Origin: an uncultured Anaerolineae bacterium
GTDB taxonomy: Bacteria; Chloroflexota; Anaerolineae; Anaerolineales; Villigracilaceae
NCBI GenBank assembly: GCA_903854805.1
Contig: CAINXK010000088.1
Span: forward strand, 1 to 24,062
Reading direction: 5' to 3'
Length of the DNA stretch: 24,062 nucleotides
Shown here: piece after piece, positions 15,879 through 24,062 of the stretch
Layout: the number at the start of each line of letters is the position of its first letter
How positions within the stretch are numbered: position 1 is the first letter of the stretch
Position numbers and translations under genes: made by a program
Notes under the pieces: model-generated
Databases searched by the model: none
What the model was told of the DNA's origin: nothing
What the model saw: the letters and a program-made list of their open reading frames with translations, nothing else

Positions 15879-15983
15879 ATGCGTTATGAATATTCAGAGC
15901 ACCAAAAAATTCTATATATCAGCATGCGCGGTTTTATTTTTACTCCGACATCCTCTTGCCACGCCTGTTGCTGGAGTATTTGA
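15879..15983 (+). CDS. Putative 34-residue leader peptide upstream of the ABC-F gene
   Basis: Short ORF whose ATG coincides with the predicted transcription start, so it could be translated from a leaderless mRNA. It ends in the residue cluster SSCHACCWSI before TGA, then 30 nt separate it from an intrinsic terminator placed before the ABC-F gene. Antibiotic-resistance ABC-F genes are often controlled by stalling on such leader peptides. No homologue is recognised and the start is not supported by a ribosome site. Internal ATG 15924 would give a 19-residue version. An overlapping 77-codon ORF in another frame (15886-16119) is the competing reading. Confidence 0.35.
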   Translation: MRYEYSEHQKILYISMRGFIFTPTSSCHACCWSI

Positions 15984-16013
15984 TTTCGGTATACGTCAGA
16001 TCCTTACATTCCT

Positions 16014-16039
16014 GCTGCAGGTTTTCCTGCAGCTTTTTT
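16014..16039 (+). terminator. Intrinsic terminator inside the ABC-F leader
   Basis: Perfect 8-bp stem GCTGCAGG/CCTGCAGC (16014-16021, 16026-16033) with loop TTTT and six T (16034-16039). It is on the coding strand between promoter and gene, so it must be bypassed for expression: an attenuator by position. Nearby segments can pair alternatively: 15967-15974 with 16047-16054, and 16047-16053 with 16075-16081. Confidence 0.8.
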
Positions 16040-16115
16040 ATTTAATCCAGCAGCGAACAATTGGTCAGCTAATCCTGCTGGTATCGGTATTCGAGTACCA
16101 AACAAGAAAGAAATT

Positions 16116-17765
16116 ATGATCTCAGTCAACTTAACCAATGTAACTCTTACTCTCGGGGCCCGTAACATTTTCCAAGCACTGACCTGGGAAATTCAGCACG
16201 ACCAGATAATTGGTTTAATTGGTCCCAATGGAGCGGGTAAATCATCCTTGCTAAAACTTATCATCGGAGAATATCAACCAGAGCCGACTGGTTATGTTGT
16301 GAAGGCGAGGGGCATTTCAGTAGGTTACTTGCCTCAACATCCTGAATTCGAACCCGGAAAAACTGCTTTTGAGCTTGCACTTGGAGGAAATTCACGAGTT
16401 GCTGAAATTGAAGCCGATCTTGAAAAAGTAGAATCTAAAATGGGTGATCCCCTGGTTTATAAAAATCCCAAAGTACTTGAGAATGCCATCCTTGCGCAGC
16501 AAAAGCTTCTCGACGAATATGAATCATTCGGCGGATCATCTTACCCATCTCGAGTACGCGAAATGCTTAAGAGTCTGGGTTTGTCAGATGCTGATATCAA
16601 CAAACCGATTGGAGTATTGAGCGGTGGACAAAAGAAATTGGTGGGGTTAGCGCGACTATTATTACAAAAACCATCTGTTCTTCTGCTTGATGAGCCAGAT
16701 AACCACTTGGATATTCCAGCTAAAGCCTACCTGGAACGCCTTATCCTGGATTACCCCGGTTCTGTTGTGTTAATTTCGCACGACCGCTACTTACTCGATG
16801 CGGTAGTTTCTCATATTGCGGAAATTGAGGATGGTCACCTGACGACATTTGGTGGAAATTATACTGAGTATATTCTGGATAAAGAATTACGGCTTGCCAG
16901 ACAGGAAGAGCTGTTTCAGATTCAGCAGCGTGCCATCAATCGGATGGAACTTGCACTTAAGCGTTATCAACTTTGGGTTAAGGTAAGCGATAAATTTGCA
17001 AGCCGGGTACGCTCTATGAAAACACGGCTGGAAAAGATAAACGAAATTGATCACCCAGTTTTGGAACGCCGTCAATTAGGTTTGGAATTTACTGGTTGGC
17101 GTGGGTCCAATCAAGTATTGGAAATGGTTGGGGTCAGTAAATCTTTTACGGATAGAACAATATTAAAGAACATTAACTTACTTATCCGACATGGCGAACG
17201 CGTAGGAATAATTGGAGCGAATGGTGCGGGAAAATCTATTTTATTGCGAATAATCCTGGGAATAGAATATCCGGACATTGGCGAGGTTAAAATTGGACCA
17301 AGCGTAAAAATTGGTTATTATGCTCAAGAACATGAAACACTTGATACAAATCAAACGCTTGTTGACACTGTTCGTCGGGCAGGCAATCTGACTGAATCAG
17401 CTGCAGTCGCTTTTCTTATTCGGTATCTATTTACGTATCAACAAGTTTCGCAGAAAATCGCTTCACTTTCTGGTGGTGAACGCAGTCGTCTTCAGTTGGC
17501 TCTCCTGGTACTGATGGGCACCAATTTTTTATTATTGGATGAACCAACCAATAATCTCGACATTGCCGCAGCTGAGGTTCTCGAAACTGCGCTGAGTGAT
17601 TTTCTCGGGACTGTTTTGGTCATTTCTCACGATCGTTATTTCTTAGACCGGACGGTCAACCGTATTTTTTCCTTAGAAAAAGGTGGTTTAACTGAATATA
17701 TCGGTGGTTATAGCGATTATCTTGACCAGAAGGCGAAAAGGGAAGAAATAAACCGGAAGAAATAG
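16116..17765 (+). CDS. ABC-F family ATPase (translation factor / ribosome protection type)
   Basis: 549-aa soluble protein with two ABC domains and no membrane part, acting on the ribosome. NBD1: Walker A GPNGAGKSS (36-44), signature LSGGQKK (168-174), Walker B LLLDEP (189-194). NBD2: Walker A GANGAGKSI (367-375), LSGGE (451-455), LLLDEPTNNLD (472-482). The interdomain linker (~255-325), rich in Arg, Lys and Glu, is the P-site tRNA-interaction motif region. NBD1 has DEPDNHLD where DEPTNHLD is usual. Weak ribosome site (AAGAAAG). The attenuator-like leader suggests inducible expression, as in antibiotic-resistance ABC-F genes, but housekeeping-type ABC-F cannot be excluded. A perfect 24-bp-arm hairpin follows the gene. 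Confidence 0.93.
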   Translation: MISVNLTNVTLTLGARNIFQALTWEIQHDQIIGLIGPNGAGKSSLLKLIIGEYQPEPTGYVVKARGISVGYLPQHPEFEPGKTAFELALGGNSRVAEIEADLEKVESKMGDPLVYKNPKVLENAILAQQKLLDEYESFGGSSYPSRVREMLKSLGLSDADINKPIGVLSGGQKKLVGLARLLLQKPSVLLLDEPDNHLDIPAKAYLERLILDYPGSVVLISHDRYLLDAVVSHIAEIEDGHLTTFGGNYTEYILDKELRLARQEELFQIQQRAINRMELALKRYQLWVKVSDKFASRVRSMKTRLEKINEIDHPVLERRQLGLEFTGWRGSNQVLEMVGVSKSFTDRTILKNINLLIRHGERVGIIGANGAGKSILLRIILGIEYPDIGEVKIGPSVKIGYYAQEHETLDTNQTLVDTVRRAGNLTESAAVAFLIRYLFTYQQVSQKIASLSGGERSRLQLALLVLMGTNFLLLDEPTNNLDIAAAEVLETALSDFLGTVLVISHDRYFLDRTVNRIFSLEKGGLTEYIGGYSDYLDQKAKREEINRKK

Positions 17766-17790
17766 AGTATTCCAGAGCAAAAATTCAGTG

Positions 17791-17844
17791 TATTAAAGGA
17801 AATAGCCTTGCAGGTTTTTCCCTGCAAGGCTATTTCCTTTAATA
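17791..17844. terminator. Very long perfect hairpin between convergent genes
   Basis: Arms 17791-17814 and 17821-17844 are exact reverse complements over 24 bp (starting TATTAAAGGAAATAGCC) with loop TTTTTC. It lies between the 3' ends of the ABC-F gene and ahcY. The T-rich ends of the stem (CCTTTAATA in both directions) fit a bidirectional terminator. Confidence 0.88.
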
Positions 17845-17853
17845 ACATTCAGG

Positions 17854-19137
<1,284 letters not shown>

Positions 19138-19159
19138 TTAGTGAATGGTAGATTTGGAA

Positions 19160-20116
19160 CTAAACTAACAATGCATCAAGTCTACCACCATCGTCATAAT
19201 GCTTGCGAAAGCGTTCCACAAATTCTTGACGGGTGTAATAATGGTTTTGCGTACCGTTCTGCTCCAAACAGTAAACTGCTGCTAATGAGCCAATTTGCCC
19301 GCAAAGTTTCCAATCCCAGCCATGGGAATAGCCTGCTAGAAATCCTCCACGGAAGGCGTCTCCGACCCCAGTTGGGTCAATCACGCGTTCTTCGGGAATA
19401 ACTGGAATAAATATCTCGGTACCATCAGCATAAATCACCGCTCCGTCAGCACCTTTGGTTACGACGATTATGTCAACTGATTTTAGCATTTCTGCCAAAT
19501 CCATACCGGTTTTCTTTGAAATTAATCCAAATTCGTAATCATTCACAAATAGGAAGTGCGCGCCTTTCATGTCACACGCTAATTCATCTCCATCGAGTCT
19601 CAAAACCTGTTGTGACGGATCATACAGGTAAGGAAGACCAAGTTCCCGACACTCTGCTGCATGCTTTTTCATAGCTGATGGATCTGTGGGGGAAATAATA
19701 ACAAGATCTGGCCGAGTTTCTACATTCTTAATTGATAGTGTTGCGGCTTCAGCCATAGCACCAGGGTAAAATGAGGCAATTTGCGCATTTACCCTATCCG
19801 TCGTCGCAAAAAACGACGACGTAAATTTACCAGGAATCAAAACCGCCCACTTTGTATCTACTCCGAATTTTTCAAGCCAGCTTCGATATTCTCCAAAGTC
19901 TTCCCCAACAGTAGCAAATAAGCGCGGGTGTTCACCCAGTAACGCCATGGTATAAGCAATATTGGGGGCAATACCTCCCCGTTGTCGCGTCATATTGTCC
20001 ACAAGGAAGGAAAGGCTGATTGATTTTAATCGTTCTGGTAATATTTGTTCATGAAATAGCCCGGGAAAGGTCATAAGGTAATCGTAAGCCACAGATCCGC
20101 TGATCAATATTTCCAT
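19160..20116 (-). CDS. PfkB-family carbohydrate kinase, probable adenosine kinase
   Basis: 318-aa ribokinase-fold enzyme. Seen: N-terminal ILISGSVAYDYL, substrate-side GGIAPNIAYTMALLG (47-61), and the C-terminal PfkB signature DPTGVGDAFRGGFLAG (247-262) with catalytic-base Asp253. NDYEF at 192-196 matches the N-x-x-E-like metal/ATP motif. From its place between mtnA and ahcY, adenosine released by AhcY is the most likely substrate (giving AMP); 5-methylthioribose or another sugar is less likely. The substrate call is inference, the family is secure. The ribosome site is weak (AAAGCGAG). A short inverted repeat CGTCGTCG/CGACGACG (19799-19821) lies within the gene around a T6 run. Confidence 0.88.
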   Translation of the reverse strand: MEILISGSVAYDYLMTFPGLFHEQILPERLKSISLSFLVDNMTRQRGGIAPNIAYTMALLGEHPRLFATVGEDFGEYRSWLEKFGVDTKWAVLIPGKFTSSFFATTDRVNAQIASFYPGAMAEAATLSIKNVETRPDLVIISPTDPSAMKKHAAECRELGLPYLYDPSQQVLRLDGDELACDMKGAHFLFVNDYEFGLISKKTGMDLAEMLKSVDIIVVTKGADGAVIYADGTEIFIPVIPEERVIDPTGVGDAFRGGFLAGYSHGWDWKLCGQIGSLAAVYCLEQNGTQNHYYTRQEFVERFRKHYDDGGRLDALLV

Positions 20117-20159
20117 TTTTATTTATTCTCGCTTTCAAAAAACATCAATCTCATAGATG

Positions 20160-21212
20160 CTAAACCAAACTTGCTGATATTAGGTTCGCCAAACTGACTG
20201 AGAAAGGTGGGTAGGCAATTCCATTTTCGGTCACAATTCCGCTAATTAGTCGTGCAGGGGTCACATCAAATGCTGGATTACGAGCCCTAGAATTTTTAGG
20301 GGTAACACGCACACCTGCTAATTGAATGTCAAGCACCTCGTCAGCGGAACGCTCCTCGATTGGGATCAAATCACCAGTTGCAAGTGACATATCAATGGTA
20401 GAAGTTGGAACAACCGAATAAGCCGGGATCCCGTTGTCATTAGCAGCCAAAGCCAACATGTAAGTTCCAATTTTGTTTGCAACATCACCGTTTGCTGTGA
20501 CGCGATCTGCGCCAAATAAAACTTTTTGTACCATTCCCGCCCGCATAAAATAACCAGACATATTGTCCGATATGATTTCGTAAGGGATCCCATATTGTTC
20601 CAATTCCCATGCAGTCAGACGTGCACCCTGCAAGCGAGGGCGAGTCTCATCTACTAAAACATGGATTTTTTTGCCCTGTTCCCATGCAGTTCGAATAACG
20701 CCAAGGGCAGTTCCCCAATCAACCGTTGCCAGGGCACCCGTATTGCAATGGTGAATAATAGTATCACCATCATCAATGAGGTTTGCTCCATAAGTTGACA
20801 TGCGTTTATTAATAACAACATCATCATCTGCAAGCTTTTGAGCTTCGTCTAGTACAACTTGTCTCAAGTCATCCGCTGAACCTGTATACGCGGATGCTTT
20901 GAAAATTATCCTATCTACTGCCCACGCCAAATTTACTGCTGTCGGACGAGCAGCCTTTAGATAAGTACCTGAAACCTTCAAGTCAGCAATAAGGTGACCT
21001 GATTCTGTTGCCCTGGATTCGCGTGCCGCCAATGCAAGACCGAAGGCTGCTGCAGCACCAATTGCTGGGGCACCACGAATGACCATATCTGATATCGCGC
21101 TACAAACATCAAGATATTTTTGATAAGAAGTGATCAAAAAAGTCTCAGGTAAGAGACGTTGATCGATCATCCTGACTTCATTTTTTTCATAATCCCAAAA
21201 TATTGTTCGCAT
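20160..21212 (-). CDS. mtnA: Methylthioribose-1-phosphate isomerase
   Basis: Converts 5-methylthioribose-1-phosphate to 5-methylthioribulose-1-phosphate in methionine salvage; cytoplasmic. 350 aa is normal for MtnA. Family motifs: RGAPAIG (46-52), HHCNTGALATVDWGTALGVI with catalytic Cys156 (154-173), VDETRPRLQGARLTAWEL (187-204), and FGADRVTANGDVANKIGTY with catalytic Asp236. The related eIF2B-type proteins lack this Cys/Asp pair, so the isomerase call is firm. First gene of the operon. The promoter and a perfect 22-bp palindrome lie upstream. Other salvage genes (mtnP, mtnK, mtnB) are not in the window, so the route completing the pathway is unknown; a truncated or DHAP-shunt-type pathway is possible. 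Confidence 0.96.
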   Translation of the reverse strand: MRTIFWDYEKNEVRMIDQRLLPETFLITSYQKYLDVCSAISDMVIRGAPAIGAAAAFGLALAARESRATESGHLIADLKVSGTYLKAARPTAVNLAWAVDRIIFKASAYTGSADDLRQVVLDEAQKLADDDVVINKRMSTYGANLIDDGDTIIHHCNTGALATVDWGTALGVIRTAWEQGKKIHVLVDETRPRLQGARLTAWELEQYGIPYEIISDNMSGYFMRAGMVQKVLFGADRVTANGDVANKIGTYMLALAANDNGIPAYSVVPTSTIDMSLATGDLIPIEERSADEVLDIQLAGVRVTPKNSRARNPAFDVTPARLISGIVTENGIAYPPFSVSLANLISASLV

Positions 21213-21229
21213 TATTTCTCACATGAAAT

Positions 21230-21251
21230 GGCGCTCTCGATCGAGAGCGCC
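21230..21251. repeat. Perfect 22-bp palindrome in the mtnA leader
   Basis: The 11-bp half GGCGCTCTCGA is followed directly by its exact reverse complement. It lies 18 nt upstream of the mtnA ATG and just downstream of the predicted mtnA promoter, so it would form a hairpin near the 5' end of the mRNA. It could equally be a DNA-binding site for a dimer or a dispersed palindromic repeat. Confidence 0.85.
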
Positions 21252-21266
21252 TATAATAGCGCGCGT

Positions 21267-21295
21267 AGTTTATCACGTGTGGATACGGTTGTAAA
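21267..21295 (-). promoter_or_regulatory. Predicted promoter of the mtnA-kinase-ahcY operon
   Basis: On the minus strand: -35 TTTACA (21295-21290), 17-nt spacer, -10 TAAACT (21272-21267) with extended -10 TG-A. Predicted +1 is near 21260, upstream of the palindrome. Confidence 0.55.
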
Positions 21296-21411
21296 GCAAT
21301 GTGGAATTTTTCGTGGTTTTTTTGGTAAAAATGTAAAAGCGGCATTTTCTTCGAATGATAATGTCTCAAAGTCTCACAGAATAGATTTTTCGGCCGAGAC
21401 CGCCATCTAAC

Positions 21412-21440
21412 TTGACATGCAACTATTTCGGCATTATAAG
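21412..21440 (+). promoter_or_regulatory. Strong promoter of the transglycosylase lipoprotein
   Basis: Perfect -35 TTGACA (21412-21417), 17-nt spacer, -10 TATAAG (21435-21440). The predicted +1 is 21447, the A of an ATG, which implies a leaderless mRNA. Confidence 0.7.
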
Positions 21441-21446
21441 CACGCA

Positions 21447-23867
21447 ATGAAACAAACTCCTACCTTATTCATTATCTGGGTTCTTATCCTGACAGCATGT
21501 AATTTGCCACAAGCAAATATTGCTTATACGACGCCCGCAATTAGTGCGGTGATATCAACTCAAACTACATCTCCCTTACCGACAATTTCGCCAACTCCGT
21601 TAGTGACGGCCACACCGCCTCCAGCTGCACGAATAACAACCGGAGAAAAAGCAATCTTCAATGGGAATTATCCCCAAGCGATACAAGAATATCAATCGGT
21701 GCTTTCATCAACAACGGATAATGATGTTCGTCCTGCTGCTCTTTGGGGATTGGGCAAGGCTGATTTTCTTGCAGGAAATTTGCCGTCAGCATTGGAAAAT
21801 TTGCGTGCACTTACTCAAAATTATCCTTCATCCGAACAAGGTATTAATGCTTGGTTTCTGCTCGGAGAAACTTACTTTTCCCTTGAGCGGTATCAAGATT
21901 CTGCTGATGCATATGGTAATTATTTATCAGGTCGTCCTGTCCTGCTCGAAGGTTATGTTCAAGAAAAGCGCGGAGATGCTTTTTCCGCCTTGGATAACCA
22001 GCTCGAAGCCCAGAAAGCATATAATATTGCCGAAAATACCCCTGACCTTGTAAGGCCTTTCGGCTTACGAATAAAAAAGGCTGGAACTTATCTGTATTCC
22101 GGTGATCCTGATTCTGCCCTAAAAATATACGATGAATTATATGGATTGACTTCTGATGATTTTACCAAGGCGCAATTGGACCTTTTGTCAGGTCGGGCTT
22201 TGCTCGATTTAGGCCGGTATGATGATGGCTACGGTCGCTGGCGCCATGCTGTTGATAATTATCCCTTGTCTTTCGATTCTTATTCTGCACTGGTAGGTCT
22301 CGTTGAAGCTAACCAGCCTGTCGATGAGTTTAATCGCGGACTGGTGGACTATTACTCCCAAAAGTATGATGTTGCTCTTCGTGCTTTCCAGCGATTTGCA
22401 TCAGATAACCCTAATCATGATGGGACTGTACTTCACTTTATGGCTTTAACATTGCGGGAAATGGGTGATTACAATTCTGCAATTGAAATGTGGGATACGC
22501 TTATAAATAAGTATCCCGGTAACCGTTACTGGGATACTGCCTGGGACGAACGGGCCTATACGCAATGGGGGTATTTGGATGACTACGTTGCTGCCACCAG
22601 CGGACTTGAAAAATTTGCGAGTGAAACTTCTGCTTCACCGATAGTCGCAACTTATCTGCTTGAGGCGGCACGAATTTATGAGCGCTCTGGGAATTTAGAG
22701 AAGGCAGCTGCATTATGGGAATCTCTCCCAGATCGTTTCGGAACAGATCAATCAATGAGCAACTCCTGGTTTCAAGCTGGTATTGTACGTTATAGATTGG
22801 GCAATTTCTCCATGGCAAACAACGATTTCCAGCAAGCGCTGCTATTGGCAAAAGAGCCTACTGACCGGGCCAGAGCATTGCTTTGGATAGGAAAAACTTA
22901 TAAATCAATTGATGACATCACCAATGCACGTTCTGCTTGGGAGCAAGCACAAATATCGGACCCCAATGGGTATTACAGTTTACGCGCCCGAGATCTACTT
23001 GAACAGCGCGCACCATTTCTGTCTCCACCCTCAATGAATTTGAATATCGACCTCCTTATTGAACGAGGCGAGGCGGCTTCTTGGGTGCGAATTAAATTTA
23101 ATTTGCCAGCAAATACTGACCTATCAGATTTGAGCACATTTTCATCTGATCCACGCTTTCAGCGTGGAAAAGAATTTTGGAATCTTGGGCTCTATGATGA
23201 AGCCAGGCTGGAATTTGAATCCATCCGTGATCAGTTGAAAACCAACCCAGCAGATTCATTTCGCCTCGGTAATTATTTACTGGATATTGGCGCTTACCGA
23301 TCAGCGATTTATTCATTGCGCGAAGTATTAAATTTAGCAGGACTGGATGACCAGTCTGCCAGCCTTTCAGCTCCTGTATACTTCAACCACATCCGATATG
23401 GGTTATATTACACCGATCTTATCTGGCCAGCTGCATCTGAAACCGGATTTAATCCATTGTTTGTAACTAGTCTTATTCGGCAAGAATCACTATTTGAAGG
23501 ATTTGTACACTCAGGTGCTGGTGCACGCGGTTTAATGCAAATTATGCCTGAAACAGGGTCGAGTATAGCTTCAAAAATGGGCTGGCCTCTTAATTTCAAT
23601 CCTGATGATTTATACAGCCCTTATGTTAGTATCAGGCTTGGAACAGATTATCTTAAATCCAACCGCCTATATTTAAACGGGGACTTGTATGCGACCTTGG
23701 CGGCGTATAACAGTGGACCGGGGAACGCCAATATTTGGCAAAACCTTGCCAATAATGATATTGATCTTGAGCTAGAAATAATTCGTTATGGCGAAACCAG
23801 GGACTACATTCGTAATATTTACGAAATATATACAATCTATCGAAGCTTATATAGTCCAATGCAATAA
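21447..23867 (+). CDS. TPR-repeat lipoprotein with C-terminal lytic transglycosylase (SLT) domain
   Basis: Cell-wall enzyme predicted to cleave peptidoglycan glycan strands with formation of 1,6-anhydro-muramyl ends. The 806-aa protein starts MKQTPTLFIIWVLILTAC: a short basic start, a hydrophobic core and a lipobox (LTAC), so it is probably lipid-anchored outside the cytoplasmic membrane. A Thr/Pro-rich spacer follows. Residues ~50-600 are helical TPR-like repeats (for example GNYPQAIQEYQ, ERYQDSADAYGNYL), as in Slt70. The SLT domain (~665-800) has catalytic Glu680 in LIRQES, then GLMQIMPETG and AAYNSGPGNA. An upstream in-frame ATG at 21417 would add ten residues but lies inside the promoter. 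No ribosome site is seen, in line with leaderless translation. A near-perfect palindrome lies inside the gene (22510-22538). Confidence 0.93.
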   Translation: MKQTPTLFIIWVLILTACNLPQANIAYTTPAISAVISTQTTSPLPTISPTPLVTATPPPAARITTGEKAIFNGNYPQAIQEYQSVLSSTTDNDVRPAALWGLGKADFLAGNLPSALENLRALTQNYPSSEQGINAWFLLGETYFSLERYQDSADAYGNYLSGRPVLLEGYVQEKRGDAFSALDNQLEAQKAYNIAENTPDLVRPFGLRIKKAGTYLYSGDPDSALKIYDELYGLTSDDFTKAQLDLLSGRALLDLGRYDDGYGRWRHAVDNYPLSFDSYSALVGLVEANQPVDEFNRGLVDYYSQKYDVALRAFQRFASDNPNHDGTVLHFMALTLREMGDYNSAIEMWDTLINKYPGNRYWDTAWDERAYTQWGYLDDYVAATSGLEKFASETSASPIVATYLLEAARIYERSGNLEKAAALWESLPDRFGTDQSMSNSWFQAGIVRYRLGNFSMANNDFQQALLLAKEPTDRARALLWIGKTYKSIDDITNARSAWEQAQISDPNGYYSLRARDLLEQRAPFLSPPSMNLNIDLLIERGEAASWVRIKFNLPANTDLSDLSTFSSDPRFQRGKEFWNLGLYDEARLEFESIRDQLKTNPADSFRLGNYLLDIGAYRSAIYSLREVLNLAGLDDQSASLSAPVYFNHIRYGLYYTDLIWPAASETGFNPLFVTSLIRQESLFEGFVHSGAGARGLMQIMPETGSSIASKMGWPLNFNPDDLYSPYVSIRLGTDYLKSNRLYLNGDLYATLAAYNSGPGNANIWQNLANNDIDLELEIIRYGETRDYIRNIYEIYTIYRSLYSPMQ
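22510..22538. repeat. 29-bp near-perfect palindrome within the transglycosylase gene
   Basis: Centred on C22524, 13 of 14 arm positions are complementary: AGTATCCC...GGGATACT outside, GTAAC/GTTAC inside, with one G/T mismatch (22518/22530). It encodes part of a TPR segment (KYPGNRYWDTAW). No known role. Confidence 0.8.
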
Positions 23868-23897
23868 TTATTTCGAATCATTTTGATTGAAATAATT
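23866..23897 (+). terminator. Weak terminator-like hairpin after the transglycosylase gene
   Basis: AATTATTTC (23866-23874) pairs with 23889-23897 and AATCA (23876-23880) with TGATT (23884-23888), G23875 bulged, loop TTT. It starts in the stop codon. AT-rich and without a T-run, so termination is uncertain. Confidence 0.4.
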
Positions 23898-24062
23898 GTC
23901 ATGGTCGATCATCTAACAAAGCAATAATTGGATTTTTTTACCCACTTACAACCTGAAATTGGTTATATTTCAGAACCCAATTTTGATTTTAGCTAGAAAG
24001 TTATGATTTTCTATTTGAAAATTGGGCGCAATTTCAAAATAAGACCCTTTTCTGACTTCATC
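23898..24062. other. Gene-free right end with nested inverted repeats
   Basis: No plausible ORF in either strand. Inverted repeats are present: CCCAATTTT (23976-23984) with 24018-24026, and GAAATTG (23955-23961) with CAATTTC (24029-24035), nested around the first pair. May be a folded 3' region or the edge of something outside the window. Confidence 0.4.

Overview
This window looks like a chromosomal segment of a moderately AT-rich, probably anaerobic or facultative bacterium. The gene set (soluble molybdenum formate dehydrogenase, short-type S-adenosylhomocysteinase next to MtnA, tandem ATPase plus giant FtsX-type permease, TPR-SLT lipoprotein) would fit a Chloroflexota/Anaerolineae-like genome. 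That is inference: there is no rRNA or other phylogenetic marker here, and no phage, IS, CRISPR array or tRNA was seen.

Layout. (1) 1-4293, minus strand: an ABC exporter operon of two LolD/MacB-type ATPases, the second fused to a cyclic-nucleotide-binding-like domain, and a large FtsX-type permease that runs off the left edge. A TetR regulator (4557-5231) is divergent from it across a 263-bp spacer that carries a promoter, a candidate operator and two mutually exclusive hairpins. (2) 5353-11353, plus strand: a formate dehydrogenase locus with a fused NuoE/NuoF-like diaphorase subunit, a 2Fe-2S/2x4Fe-4S electron-transfer subunit, an EamA-type transporter, a Cys-type molybdopterin formate dehydrogenase catalytic subunit, and a translationally coupled PPOX-fold flavoprotein-like gene. 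(3) 11504-12871, plus strand: a pirin and a NUDIX hydrolase. (4) 13027-15690, minus strand: typA/bipA and a hemolysin III-family membrane protein. The typA leader contains a promoter, a terminator-like hairpin and a perfect 12-bp-arm palindrome. (5) 15867-17765, plus strand: an ABC-F ATPase with an attenuator-like leader (extended -10 promoter, a small upstream ORF starting at the predicted +1, and an intrinsic terminator before the gene). (6) 17854-21212, minus strand: an operon mtnA - PfkB kinase (probable adenosine kinase) - ahcY for recycling by-products of S-adenosylmethionine use. (7) 21447-23867, plus strand: a large lipoprotein with TPR-like repeats and a C-terminal lytic transglycosylase domain, predicted to be transcribed as a leaderless mRNA. 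The last ~195 bp hold inverted repeats and no gene.

Working together: formate oxidation would pass electrons from the Mo-bis-MGD site through Fe-S clusters to FMN/NAD. mtnA/PfkB/ahcY would drain methylthio- and homocysteine-linked by-products. The exporter with its TetR regulator and the ABC-F protein both look like inducible stress or drug-response functions, and both have leaders with terminator-like structures. The most unusual items are these leaders, the ATPase-cNBD fusion with degenerate motifs, the Fe-S subunit that has lost the His(Cys)3-cluster ligands, and several long perfect or near-perfect palindromes inside coding sequence.
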